A stretch of 64,000 nt of DNA from Gigaspora margarita (lineage: Eukaryota; Glomeromycota; Glomeromycetes; Diversisporales; Gigasporaceae): assembly GCA_009809945.1 (NCBI GenBank), contig WTPW01000363.1:277162-341161 (forward strand), written 5' to 3'. The notes beneath the pieces were generated by a model. That model was given only the letters and a program-made list of their open reading frames with translations, was not told the origin of the DNA and searched no databases. Below, in pieces: positions 23,546-36,094 of the stretch; position 1 is the first letter of the stretch, and the number at the start of each line of letters is the position of its first letter. Made by a program: the position numbers and the translations under genes.

Positions 23546-26500
23546 GACTTGAATAGTTCCTACTTTAATATTGTGCATTTCATGTACTCTTGACATAGCT
23601 ACATACAATTGACCAAGTGAAAAAACTGGCTGAGAAAGATAGAGCCCAATATGAGAAAGGGTTTGACCTTGGGACTTGTTTATCATTAGAGCAAATGTTA
23701 AATGTATAGAAAATTGTTTTCTTTCTAGCTAAAAGGTAATCCTAAAAGAGGAATCCTAGGAATAAATACACATTTGCCTTGATGACTTCCTGTTACTATT
23801 TTAGCATTGATTGTATGCATTTGTAAACTATGACAAATAAGTCTAGTTCTATTGCAAAGGCTATTAACAGGGACCAAATTCCTGAGCAACATTATTGAAA
23901 CATTGATCTTTAAAGCAAGTATATGCAGAGAAAGCCCTTGTGGTATTAATGTATTAAGAAACTTGATTGGATAGAGATTAAGAGTATCTTAAGGTACAAA
24001 ATCAAAGCTAAAATACATATATTGTTCTCTAGGAAATCTTTTTACTATTTGCTTGTTAATTTCATTAACAGTATTGTTTAAAGGTGTAAGTATTGCTCTT
24101 TCAGTAATAAAGAAAGTATTTGTAGAATTTTCAGCTAGATTGGGATAGTTGGCATCTAGTAATAAACTAATATGATCTTGTTTATTTTGTAAAGTAATAA
24201 CAATTTTTATCAGGAAGCTGAATCAAGTTATTTTCTATAGTAGGTTCAGTACCATTCCCTATCTGTAGTAAATATTCTGAAAATTTTTTTGCTTTATGGT
24301 AGTAGCTTGTGTAATTCGCATATTAGTAGTAGTAGTCAAAGTAAATATATGAACATGGTCCCATATATATGAATTATTAAGGGCAGTATTAACTATTTGA
24401 GATCTGGTACCTTTGCAAACTACAGGTAATAATTGCCTAAAATCTTCTCCAAATAAAACTATTTTCCTATCAAATAGAAGCTTACTCTCCATAATGTCTC
24501 TTAATGTTCTATCAACAGCCTCAGAAGTATGACAATGTGTCATTGGAATTTCATTTCAAATAATAAGTACAGCCTCTTTAAGTAACTTGGCTGAATCACT
24601 TTCTTTATCAATATTGCAAGTTGAATTTCTATCTAATATAAAAATTGGTATTTTAAACCTTGAGTGTGCAGTGCACCCACCATGTGACAATAATGCGATG
24701 ATGCCAGAAGATGCTGCTGACTGACTCATAAGTAAATAAGAAGCATTCGTAAAGATATGTTTTACCACTTCCTGTAGGGCCATCAACAAAAAGTATTCCA
24801 CTACTTCTTTGGTCTATAGGTTTCATTACTGTATCAAATATTATGCACTGAACTTTATTTAGAGTGCTCATTTTGGAAATATCTTCAGGTGTAATATGAT
24901 AATTTAATTCTTTTAGAAGCAATTGTGACAATTTTCTACTATTTGTTTCAGGCAACAACTCTGGTAAATCAAAATCAGAATGCTTTTTGAATGCTGTTAT
25001 AAAACTATATTTACTCTTTGCAGTACTGCTTGAACTCTAAGTGAACCATTAGGAATATCTCTATATGCAAAATTCTTTGCCATAGCATCAAAAATTTTAT
25101 TTTATAACTGATATGTATTTGTAATGCCTCCAAAAATTAATAATATTGCAAAAAGGTCGCATAATTGAGCAGGCATCTAAAAATTTCTAGCTTCACTTAT
25201 GCATAATCAGTATTTATTATTATTTTGAAGAAAACCCCAATGTAGTACACTTTCTTTGAAAGTATCATATGGAATACCATTTACTGTTTTGAGATCATCA
25301 AAACTTGTGACCCCTTTTACCTTTGTCAATAATAAATAAAGGTAATACCTCTCACCTGAATAATGCAATTATGTGCAAATAGCATTTCTAATGAATTAAT
25401 GGTACAGTTCCCAATTTGTAAAAAACAATATTCAATTTACATACAGTTCTTTGAATTCTAAAAAAATTCTCTAAAGCACTAATTACAATAGTTAGCAAAT
25501 CAGATTTTTTTAGATTCTTTAAAAGAACAGTATACAAATAAACATTTTTTTCTTAATCAGAATTAGTACCCAACTCATTAGGAATTGTATTTTGCTTTTA
25601 GTTATTATCTAAATATTTAAAAATGCAAGCTTGTTTTTTTTGTTTGTAGATTTAAAAAGCATTGTTTACTTTCACCTAGATGCACTATATATATTCTTCC
25701 AATATTGTCTCCACATTGTTGTTTTTTTCAAGTTTTTGTTGCTTTATTCCAAGTATAGTGTAAAGAAAAATCAGCATATAGTATGTTTTTTGCATCTAAA
25801 TCTTGTGTATTTATTCTAAAAGATTCAGTACAAGTTGTTTGACAGTTCCATTCTTCCTCCATTAACTCTTCTAAATTACTATCTTCATCCACAATAACCT
25901 TTTGCCAATCCTTAAGATGTACTTGTAAGTGTGTTACAGCAAGATTCATTATATTTAGCTTAAAACCTAGAATTCTCCAAGCAGCTTCTGGAGCTGAGAC
26001 CTAGTATGCTTCAACAAAATTTTGAATTTCATCAATTACGATAGGCTGATCTTGTATTTCATTTTGTTGAGGTTCACTAGTCAATTTTATTATTGCTCTA
26101 TCATGACCTTTATAAACCTATTTAAACAAATATTTAACTGCCTTTATGCTAGCCCAAATTTACAAATTTATATGATATAACTTAGCACAAAGAAAGTTGT
26201 TATAGGGAACAATTCATCAGTTATCCAATTGTATTATTCTATTTCTAAATACTCTAATTTTGACATATTGATTGTTCTAATGATGATGGTATATTGGGTA
26301 AGAATCTTTTCCTTGAATAGTTTCCTCCTGAAATTGCTTGATACCCTTTACTGCATCATTTATGACCTGTTCCATTATCTACTATGCAAGTGCATTAAGA
26401 TTAAATTCACTGCATGGACCATGAACTATATTAGAAATAACTGTTGTATATATCCTGAGATTAACTGTCTTATTAGAAATTTTAGCACTGACAATAGCAT

Positions 26501-27450
26501 CATAATCATTAGAAGTTTTTAGCTTGTCCTCTAAATAGAGTATTATTAAAATATGCACATGTGGAAGTCCATGTTTTTGAAATTCTATAACATGAACATA
26601 GCCAATAACATGTCTAAATATTTCATGTTCAAAAAGATCAGCCTTTAATTCTTGAAGTTTTTCTTGAAAAACATGTGTAATAAGTTAAGAATTTAATTAG
26701 TACTATAATAATAATAAGAAAATATAAATTAAACTAAAAATAAAAAAATTAAAAGTATAAAAAAAACTAAAAACTAAAAAAATGTTATTATAAATTTAAT
26801 AAAATAAAGAAAAAAACAAATAACATAAAAAAAAAAAAATAGAACTTTAAAATACTTGTAATATCAGGTCAATCTTGTACAGTTTGCCCAGGTAGTAATA
26901 GAGATTGAATTTTAGGCCACTTAGAATTGCATGTTATGGTAATGAATAAATTAGGTTTACCAATACATAATAATGTCATAGCATCCTGATACCATTGTAT
27001 GGACCTCCAATAAATATAGATGAAAGAACTATTCTACAACTGATATGTTTTGAATTATTATCTTCATTCAAAACAGTATTACAAATACCTTGATAAAGAT
27101 CACTACAAATCCTTCTTTAATTCTCTCAATGAAAATTCAACCAATCTGCTTCAATTTTTCCATATATATCAATGACAAATTGCTAGAAGAGTCTTCCTGC
27201 TTGCAGTAGTAGATAGTCTGATTGGGCTGAATCTGAAGATAATATGCATAATAATCTATAGCAGTAACATATATTCTATGTCATATTGTATTAGTACTGT
27301 GGTTATCTTGTTGTGAATTATCATATTTAATATAATTGTCCCTACTATTATCTAAAGTTGGTTCATGAGAAAAATCTCAATATAGTATTTGACGTGGAGC
27401 CCACCCTTGTTCACCATAAGGAAACAAAAAAGGATATGCTATTGGATTAT
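23540..27450 (-). mobile_element. Decayed Helitron (Rep-helicase)
   Basis: Minus-strand frames spell a Helitron polyprotein in order. YPFLFPYGEQGW lies near 27420, NLFITITCNSKWPKIQS near 26930, and the HUH-type EFQKHGLPHVHILI near 26560. A linker region near 25830 reads NLAVTHLQVHLKDWQKVI. The PIF1-like helicase follows, with Walker A DGPTGSGKTYLY near 24780, IVLFGEDFRQLLPVV near 24430, and a C-terminal QLYVAMSRVHE near 23590. Stops and frameshifts occur throughout, so it is not active. The 5'-TC and 3'-CTRR ends with hairpin were not located. Confidence 0.85.
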
Positions 27451-27459
27451 ATAATACTC

Positions 27460-28390
27460 TAAATCTAACCTCTAACCTAAAAAAATGCACCCCAAAAAAT
27501 TGTAGTTTTCGAGATATTATACTATAATTTCTATTTAATCTAGATTTCATTATAATCTATCACAATAAATTTGTATATATATATATATAAATAAATTTTT
27601 TAGTTTAATATCTAATAATTAGAATTTAACAACTCTATAAAATAATTAAAGTGGTCCTATATTATTAAGATTAGATTACTAAATCACAAGATATTTGCAA
27701 AAAATAATTTAAAATATAGATTGTATAATAATTTAAATTTTTTATTTCAATTAAAAAAATTTTATTTTGATATCTAGCAGAATTTAAAGTTAGTACAAGC
27801 AAGAGTTAGAGTTAGTATAAACTAAAATTATATTAATAATAGCCAGATTTTTAATATAAAAACCCAGCAATTTTTAATATAATTCTTGTCTATACTAATT
27901 TTAAATTTTACAAAAGGGTTAATTTGATCCAGATCAAAATATATTTTCTTTTTAAATTATATAAAAATAGTTTTATTTACAAATATTTTTATTCTAGTAA
28001 TTCAATATTAATAATTTTGTACTATTTGAATTATCTTATAATATGAACTAAATAGTATCAATATATTGAATTTATAATTTTATAATTTTTAATTATTTAA
28101 TACTTAGTAAGTAAAATTTATTTATTTTATACTACTAGATTTATCTCAATAAGACAATTTGAATAATACCAAAATTATTAATTCTGGATTTTTAATTTAT
28201 GAATATAATAAATTTTATTTATTAAAAATTTTAAATTAATGATTATAATTTTTTATTAAGCTATAATATTAATTAATTGATGATTAGAAAAGATCAGTAG
28301 AATTCTATATTGGGACAATAGTAAATTTTGGGAATAAGTACAATATAAATTTTTAGTATATGCTAATTTTTTATTAAGTTAACAAAACAG
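27460..28390. other. AT-rich region with decayed palindromic modules
   Basis: No gene is seen. Two decayed modules occur: near 28015-28070 (TTTGTACTATTTGAATTATC and its complement) and near 28120-28180. Confidence 0.4.
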
Positions 28391-28393
28391 ATG

Positions 28394-28659
28394 TTGATTA
28401 ATTGAAAGTTGTAGAGCTTGTTGAGGCACATCTAGCAGTGGTTAGACATCCAAATTGGCCAAGTAGATAATGAGATATTATAAAAAAATGATTGGCCAAC
28501 TATGTAAAATCTCTATATAAACAAATATTGTTTACATAGAGATTTTACATAGTTAGCCAATTGTTTTATGATACATCTTGCCATATACTAGCCTGATTTG
28601 GATAATCTAACTACTATTAGATGTGTCTCAACAAGCTCTACAACTTTCAATTAATCAGC
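28394..28659. repeat. Palindromic MITE, about 265 bp
   Basis: TTGATTAATTGAAAGTTGTA on the left pairs with TACAACTTTCAATTAATCA on the right. The centre near 28525 pairs ATGTAAAATCTCTATATAAA with its complement. The arms contain the module GAGCTTGTTGAGGC. It is non-coding. Confidence 0.65.
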
Positions 28660-29146
28660 ATGTGTCGTTAATTTAATAAAAAAATTACTTTTCATTTGAC
28701 TTCGCTCAGATTTCAGCATATAGTTAATATCAAGGAATTTTGCCCAATTTCTAATATAGAAATTCTGCTGATCTTATCTGGATCAGCAATTAAACAATTT
28801 ATTTAAAGTAGAATTGTTAATTATAAAAGAGACTATATTAATAAAATTTAGGATGTTGATAAAACAAACCACTAGTGTTCAATACCACATGTATTTTGAT
28901 CAATCAAAAATCATAAATTTGTATAATGTGAAGATCAGGCATAATCCAAATATTTGAAAAAATCAATTTTTTCAAAAAATTTCTATATTGAAAATACTGT
29001 CTAAGAAGTCTATCTTCACATTTTAACAAAAAAATTCCTTGAAAATTTTTGGTATAAACAAACTCTTAACCCACCTTTAATATAAATTCTAACCCTAACT
29101 CTAAAATCAAAAAAATTTGTATATTATATTTTGTATTTACTAGTAT

Positions 29147-29673
29147 GGGGGCATCCATAAATAACATTATGTACCCCTACATAGTAGCTCTTGACCCCCC
29201 TACTATATAAAAAAATTTTTAAAAATCCGTATGTTTATATATAAAATTTTACAAAAACTTGAATATATTATGGCCCAGTGATCCAATCTGGATGATTTTG
29301 GTACATTCGATTCGTCTCTATGAGACGAATCCAATGGTATCAAAAACGTTTCATTTGGACCACTGCATCACGTTTTATTAACGAAATACTATTGATTTTA
29401 TAGTAATTTTATAAGAAAACATAATAACCAATAGTATTTCGTTAATAAAACGTGATCCGGTGATCCAAATCAAATGAAATTAGTACCATTCGAATTCTCT
29501 CCTCGAGACGATTCTAATGGTACCAAAATCATCTAATTTAGACCACTGGATCAAGTTTTAGACAAATTTTTAGAAAAAAATTGTGTTATGTTGGGGGGAC
29601 CCTCCTACATATTGCAAAATCGTTATATTTTGGGGGACCCCCCTCAAGCATAATGTAATTTATGGATGCCCCC
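29147..29673. mobile_element. Harbinger-like MITE, copy 2 (inverted)
   Basis: Ends GGGGGCATCCATAAATAAC and AATTTATGGATGCCCCC are flanked by TAT on both sides (29144-29146 and 29674-29676). The whole 527 bp is the reverse complement of the 13999-14531 element with limited divergence. It has no transposase. Confidence 0.77.
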
Positions 29674-29679
29674 TATTGA

Positions 29680-30097
29680 ACACTACAGGTATGATAGATA
29701 TATATTAAAAAATATAATAGTGCAATAGATTTTAAAAAATTATATTTTTAATTCTATAAGTAATTAAATAATAAAATTTTTATAATATTTATTTCTTAAA
29801 TGATTCTCCTACAAATTTGCTTTTAAACCTTTTTTTTTAATATTAAGTTAACAATATTAATAACTAGTAATTGGGATTGAATAATTTTGGTACTATTCAA
29901 TTCATTCTAATGAGATAGTTTAAAGTATCAATATTATCAAATTCTGATGACTAGATCCTGTAATATTTACAAAAAATAATTTACAATAAAGTTTTAAACT
30001 ATAAAAAATTGTACTACAAATAGGTTTTTGCAAATAACTCATAATCTAGTAGTTAGAATTTGACAATTTTAGTACTATTTGAACTATCAAATACTTA
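29680..30097. other. AT-rich spacer with decayed modules
   Basis: No gene is seen. Decayed copies of the dispersed palindromic module lie near 29880-29960 and 30050-30090. Confidence 0.35.
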
Positions 30098-30214
30098 GGA
30101 AAGTGCGTTAAATTATATGATTAGAGTTTATATAGGTCCTAACCTCCTCTAGTGATAGGACTATTGACCAATCAAATTTTATAATATTTAAAAAAACTCA
30201 AAAACACATCAGTG

Positions 30215-32235
30215 AATTATATATACATAATCTTACGTCAGATATTACAGCCCATAATATGATGAAAATCTTATGTTTGATATGATTTATTACGTAATAT
30301 ATTACATCATATTACGGTAATATTACGGTTATTATTTCAAAATATTTTGAAATATATTGAAAATAAAAAAAATGCAAAATTACCCCCCTACAGGGGTCAC
30401 GTACTCATGCAGATCAATAAACTAATGTGCGCAGGAGGTAATATTTTGATATTTTGCATTGTTTCGCAATATTTTGCAAATTTTCGCAAATTTTCAAAAT
30501 TTTTTAAATAATAAATAAACGATATACATATTCACATAATCATGCTTTTTTACATGTTTTCGCAATATTTTGCATGGTTTCACAATTTAATATAAAATTT
30601 TATATTTTTTTATTTATTATTATATTTTAATTATATTTAAAAATTTTTAAACAATATTACATATTTTATTATATATTATATTTTAAATATTATACATTCT
30701 TTACAGTATTATTTTTTACATTATTACATATTATTTTAAATACTTTCACACTTCATTGCATCTAATTCTATACTATATACAAAAACTAGCCCTATACACT
30801 TATTTCGCTCAACCCATAGTTAGCTATTATCTTCGCTTCTTTGTTTTCTATCGTCTTCACTTTGACTACTTCTTTTGTTTTGCCTATAACGACGTTTCGC
30901 TCTCTTTTCAAAATATTCTTGCAAAGGCCAGAGAAAGTGCCAGGAAAGTCATGTGTCGAAGAAGTCAGAAATAAATAAAATAAAATAAAAATTAAAAAAA
31001 TAAGTAAAAAAAAAATGAAAAAACAAAGTCTAATAAAAAAAAATAAACAAAGTCCCAAATCTTCATTTCTCTGAAGTAAAAGTTCGCGTTCTTGCAAATA
31101 ATGAAATTGCCAAAGCTTCTTGCAAAATACCAAAAAAGTCGCGAAGTGCCAAAAAAGTCCGGGTTGGTTTTCTTGCAAAGTACCACAAAGTAAGGGTTCT
31201 GTTCTCGCAAAGTGCCAAAATAAAAAAAATTAATAAAAAAATTTAAAAATAAACCAAAAAAAACAAAAACAAAAAACACGAAACGAAAAAATAAATGAAG
31301 CGAAGCCTTGCAAGAACTTGCAAAAACTTGCGAAAACTTGCGAAAACTTACGCCATTTCTCCAAAGAAGCGTTCTTGTAAATTTAGAAATTGCTGGGGGT
31401 GTGTTCTTGAATGTGTCAGAAGTCGTAGTTGGCTTGCGCAAGGTTTCGAAATGTATTTGTATTCTTGTAAAGTGCCGAAATAAAAATAAAATAAAAAAAT
31501 TAAAAAATAAATAAAACACGAAACAAAAAAATAAATGAAGCGAAGCCTTGCAAGAACTTGCAAAAACTTGCGAAAACTTGCGAAAACTTACGCCATTTCT
31601 CCAAAGAAGCGTTATTGTAAATTTAGATATTGCTGGGGGTGTGTTCATGAATATGTCGGAAGTTGTAGTTGTCTTGTGCAAGGTTTTGAAAAGTATTTGT
31701 ATTTCTTGTAAAGTGCTGAAATAAAAATAAAATAAAAAAATTTAAAAATAAATAAATAAAAAAAAATGAAAAAAACAAACGAAAACAAAAAATAAAGGAA
31801 CAAAAAGGAACGAAAAGGATCGAAAAGGATCGAAAAGGAATGAAAATAAAAAAGTGAAAAAAAACAAAAAAGATTTAATTATAAACAAAAGATCTAATCT
31901 GATCTTGTAGTACAGAATTTGAACATTATCGAACTATTTCGAACTATTTTGAAAAATCAGTCTAATGCGCGATCCAGGTTACAGATCTACTGATCCAGCT
32001 TGGTTTCCTAGTCCTAAAATATTTTGAAAGGGTTCGAAATGATTCATAATACATTTTGAAAGGGTTTGAAATATTTCGAAATGTATTTCGAAATATTTCG
32101 AAATTACTTTCGTAATATTTCGAAATATTGATATTTCGAAATATTTCGAAATATATTACATAATATTTTGCTTATATTATGGTTCGTAAGACCTTATGTA
32201 AGATTACGCTATTATAAATTTGCTGATGCATCATC
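30215..32235. mobile_element. Nested non-autonomous element with TTTCGAAA arrays
   Basis: Absent from the sister copy at 37340-37971. The ends are loosely inverted: CAGTGAATTATATATACATA, and its relative TATAAATTTGCTG on the right. Subterminal zones are packed with palindromic words: ATTACGTAATATATTAC-like on the left and ATTTCGAAATATTTCGAAAT on the right (32030-32155). A tandem duplication lies in the middle. No transposase is seen. Confidence 0.4.
31270..31755. repeat. Tandem duplication, about 240-bp unit
   Basis: Two nearly identical copies start with AAACACGAAACRAAAAAATA (about 31275 and 31515). They run through GCGAAGCCTTGCAAGAACTT, four close repeats of CTTGCGAAAA, and CTGGGGGTGTGTTC. 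Weaker relatives precede them from 31060. Long minus-strand frames across the repeat result from its low stop density and are not called genes. Confidence 0.7.
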
Positions 32236-32751
32236 GATCTGAAAATAAGCTATCCCACAATTAACAAACATCACTACATAGTAAAGTCTAAATTTTACTA
32301 AGCAAATCGATTAAAATCACTTAAGTAAACTTATTTAAAAGGTCAAAATACACTTATACAAAATTTTTATAAGTATTAAAGAATATTTTATTAATTGACT
32401 TTTGATTTTTACGTTCAACAGAAAAATTAAAATTTTTTAAAAAAATATATTTGACAAACATAAAAATTAAAAGTCAAATAATAAAAAATTCTTCAATTTT
32501 ATAAAAATTTCAGAATAGTGTATTTTAGTCTTCCAAACAAGTTTTCTTAATCAAATTTTATCAATTGATATAGTAGAATTTAGACTTTACAATGTAGCAA
32601 CTATCTGTGATTAACTAAAAATCAATTTTATTTCAATATTATTGGCTTTATACTATATATATAGGATGTAATAGATAGAGGACTCCTAAAAAATTATGTG
32701 ATTTACTGCACTTCTTTTATTACAATATATTAAGATTATTAAATTTTTATA

Positions 32752-33304
32752 GGGACTGCCTATTTCCACCATGGAATTTTGCTATTTCCACTATAGTTAC
32801 ACAAAAGTTTCTATTTTTAGATTATAATATAATATTGTATATTATAATTTTAATTATCTTCAATTGACCCAACTTGATTAAGGTTACCAAAACAAGACTT
32901 GTGTAATATTACACAACATTAGCAGCATGTAACCAAAATTATTTTTGCGTAAACAATGCACTGGCCTTTGTGTAACATACATGCATATGTCATGTAACCA
33001 GTATATGTACTGTGATTGGAAGTTAGAGTTCCTAGATTTAGGGTTAGAGTGAGCCGGAATTATGTCTAACCCGCTGGGGCATTATCATGATAGTGCCTGC
33101 CAGCATTAAGCTTAATGCAGGCCAACCCAGGGTTAGGTTACCAAAATAAGGCTTGTGTAATGTTACACAACATTAGCGGCATGTAATCAAAAATTATTTT
33201 TGCAAAAACAATGCACTGGGCCTTTGTGTAACATAAGTGCATATATTATTTTGAATTCTAAAAATAGAAAATCTTGTGTAACCATGGTGGAAATAGCAAT
33301 ACCC
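32752..33304. mobile_element. TIR element with internal 125-bp direct repeat
   Basis: The ends CTATTTCCACCATGGAATTT and AACCATGGTGGAAATAGCA are inverted relatives of the 34001/35410 pair. Inside, GGTTACCAAAACAAGACTTG and about 125 following bases (32880-33005) are repeated in the same direction at 33125-33245. No gene is seen. Confidence 0.55.
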
Positions 33305-34000
33305 TTTTTATAAAATTATTTAAATATAAATACCTTATAATGCTATAATTGGAATTATTTTAGGGATCAACCTAATATGATATAATGATTTAGCACTATT
33401 TGATAAAATAGCTTGAATAATGCCAAAATTGTCAAATTCCAATCACTAGATCACCAATATATAACAAAATTTGTCAAAAATTATCAAAATTATAAATTTT
33501 GTATAGATCTATACCATATTTATTTTTTAATAATGTTATATTATGATGTATATTAATTTAACAAAAAAATTAAAATTTACAATATTGAATTAAAATAATA
33601 GATTTAAAGCCAATATTTAAGAGTAGAGAGTATTATTTTAAAAATATATATAATTTTAATGGTAAATTTTTTTATATTTAATTTTATGAAAAATTATATT
33701 AAGTAAATTAATTTTAATTCTTAAGAGAAGATTGTAGAGCAGGTTTTTTTAATTCTAAAGTTAGTAAAATTATTAAAATTAGTTAAAAACTCAGTAAAAT
33801 ATATATTTTTGAAGTTTGGGTATTAAAATTTAGTAATAAAACTAATTTATAAATTTATGCAAATTGATCAATCAGAATTATCAATTTTGTGCAACCCAGA
33901 AAATTTGGGCCAACACAAAAACTTTGTGATATATACAACTATATTTTTTTAAAATATAATAATAGTTCAAAATTTTACTATAATAGATAAATTATTTTAG
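33305..34000. other. AT-rich spacer
   Basis: No gene is seen. One decayed palindromic module lies near 33380-33450. Confidence 0.35.
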
Positions 34001-35410
34001 GGGGCTACTATTTCTACTATGGTATTTTGCTATTTCCACTATAGTTACACAAAATTTTTTATTTTTAGAATTCATTCTAACTTTAATTTTAACCCCAACC
34101 CTAACCCTAACCCTAATAACTAATAACCCTTCTTTGGCCTCTAATTGTAGTTAAATCATCAAAATCGGGCCAGTGGATCCCAAGATACTTGGAATAAAAG
34201 AAGAGAACATAAGGATCAGCAAATTTACTGTTATACAAAGTATAAAAAATGCTATCAAATAAATAATTATGATTTGCGCAGAATTTTTTTTTTTTTTATG
34301 CTTTGGCGAATCTTGCCACAACTTTATTATAAATCTTTATATGACCCTGGAGGGTGTTACATTTTATTAACTATGTTAACATGTTTACAGAAAGCCTGAC
34401 TTTACCCGGTTACTACTAATAGCACCTAGATGCGACCCACCACAGCGACCCCCAGTAAGGTCACACACCAGAAACTGAACAGGAATTTCACCCAAACAGG
34501 CTGGTGACGCCACGAGTTCATGTAGTATCGTATGATTCCAGACTTGGGCCTCACATTATGTCTCGTGACTTCAGTTATTCCAAATCGGGGTCCTAGCACG
34601 ATTTTTTCATAGCCACAAATTCTCAGAATAATAGCTACCAGATTAAGTCCATTGTGCGATATCCTGGGTCCTTGTCTTCCCACGGTATTTAGTTCCCTAA
34701 TCAGCATTTCTTATTTCGCCTTTGGGAGGAATCGAACCAGCAACCTTGTGATTTGTATCCTCGGAGCATAACTGCTATCTATCGACCCAGAGGGATTTGC
34801 ACAGAATTTTATTATTACAATTGACTTTGAGTTCTTAAATAAAGTTGTTCTTTGGCTCAAAAAAATGCTAGTTTCTTAAAATGTGTTTTATTATTTTTTA
34901 GTAAAATTTTTCACTACAATAAAAAACTTCTCAAACCGTATGTAAAGAAGTTAGAAAAAAAGCCATCAAACAAAAATTGTGATTTGCACAGAATTTTATA
35001 ATCACAATTGACTTTGGGCTCTAAAGTAAACTTGTTCTTTTGCTCAAAAAAATGCTAGTTTCTTAAGACAAATTTTATTAGTTTTTTAGTAAAATTTTTT
35101 ATTATGATAAAAAAATGTTTCAAAATATATGTAAAGAAAAATAAATAGTTTGTGTAATAGTAAATTTGCTGATCCTTATGTTCTCTTCTTTGATCCCAAG
35201 TATCTTGGGATCCACTAGGCCGATTTTGATAATTTAATATATTAAAATTAAAAAAATGAGCTCTACAACTTTTAACTAGGAACCAAAGAAGGTTACTTAT
35301 TAGTTTTAGGTAATAAATTTATAATATATTATATTAAATACTAAAAATAGAAATTCTTGTATAACTATAGTAGAAATAGCAAAATACCATGGTGGAAATA
35401 GGCATCCCCT
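34001..35410. mobile_element. Large inverted-arm element with CCCTAA tract, hosting a SINE
   Basis: The left end GGGGCTACTATTTCTACTAT and its continuation TATTTTGCTATTTCCACTAT return inverted at 35360-35410. The arms also share CCCAAGATACTTGG and GCAAATTTACTGTTATACAA with complements. A telomere-like tract (CCCTAACCCTAACCCTAA) sits in the left arm at 34095-34116. It belongs to the same arm family as 20270-22460. No transposase is seen. Confidence 0.55.
34286..34793 (-). mobile_element. tRNA-derived SINE with tail and 15-bp target duplication
   Basis: On the minus strand the element begins near 34793. A tRNA-like head follows: A-box-like TAGATAGCAGTTATGCTC and a perfect B box GGTTCGATTCC. A body of about 400 bp follows, then an A-tail, which is the T-run at 34286-34297 on the plus strand. 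It is bordered by GATTTGCGCAGAATT (34271-34285) and GATTTGCACAGAATT (34794-34808), one mismatch, as expected for a LINE-driven insertion. It sits inside an older inverted-arm DNA element whose intact sequence is seen near 34980. It carries no protein. Confidence 0.8.
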
Positions 35411-35419
35411 CATTGTATT

Positions 35420-36090
35420 TATATTTTGTAAAATTTTAATAAAAATTAGTTGCAATTTAAAAAAGGTTTATTAGTAGCATATATCAGTTTTATATGAAAT
35501 TTTTAAAATACTATATAAAACTATATAAAAATAGTCTATATACTCTCTACTCTTAAAAGATTTATTAAAAAATTATAAATTATCTTGTTACTTGAATTTT
35601 TTTTTAATTTTGTTTATTTTTAGCTTATACTGTAAAAGGCATAAGTATTCCACTCTTTAACTTTTTAAATTAAATAGATACAGCTTTAAAACTTTTATAT
35701 AAATAGTACTTTATAAATATAGATTAGTAATTTATTTTTATAATTTTTAATTGCTATATTAAAAGTTAAAGTTAAAATTAGTTAAAATTTTTATTAGTTT
35801 TTTTTTCATTAAAATTAGTGCTAATTAATTTTAATTAAAAATTGATAAAGATTAGGGTTTAAGAATTCTGTGCACCTGCATGGTCGTGCATTCCTGCGAT
35901 TGACCAATCAAAACTGATCACATGAACATGTGATCAATCGTTCATAACCGACCAATCAACATCAATTAAAATTTTATAAAAAAATTTAAGAATTTTAAGA
36001 TTTTTTTATTAAAAAAAAAGAAAAAAAAACAAGAATACACGATGAATATATATATATAAAAAATAAAAAAAAAACACAAAGTGATGAACA
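35420..36090. other. AT-rich spacer, nothing recognised
   Basis: No gene or clear repeat was recognised apart from A-rich runs near 36000-36075. Confidence 0.35.
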
Positions 36091-36094
36091 TCTG

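Larger units (their letters stand above)
30098..32717. mobile_element. TIR element (GGAAGTGCAGTAAATTA family) with 2-kb insert
   Basis: Its ends (GGAAAGTGCGTTAAATTA on the left and TGATTTACTGCACTTC on the right) and its subterminal sequence match the uninterrupted 632-bp element at 37340-37971. About 2 kb of other sequence sits between the arms. TTA lies beside both ends. Confidence 0.55.

Noticed and set aside
30992-31681. 229-codon minus-strand open frame
   Set aside because: It spans the 240-bp tandem duplication and low-complexity sequence. The peptide repeats only because the DNA repeats, and it is full of Phe/Leu runs.
34426-34707. 93-codon minus-strand frame
   Set aside because: It lies wholly inside the SINE body, has no family resemblance, and SINEs do not code.
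34715-34793. Functional tRNA gene
   Set aside because: The A and B boxes are present but the cloverleaf stems do not pair well by eye, and the unit continues into a 400-bp body with A-tail, so it is a SINE head.
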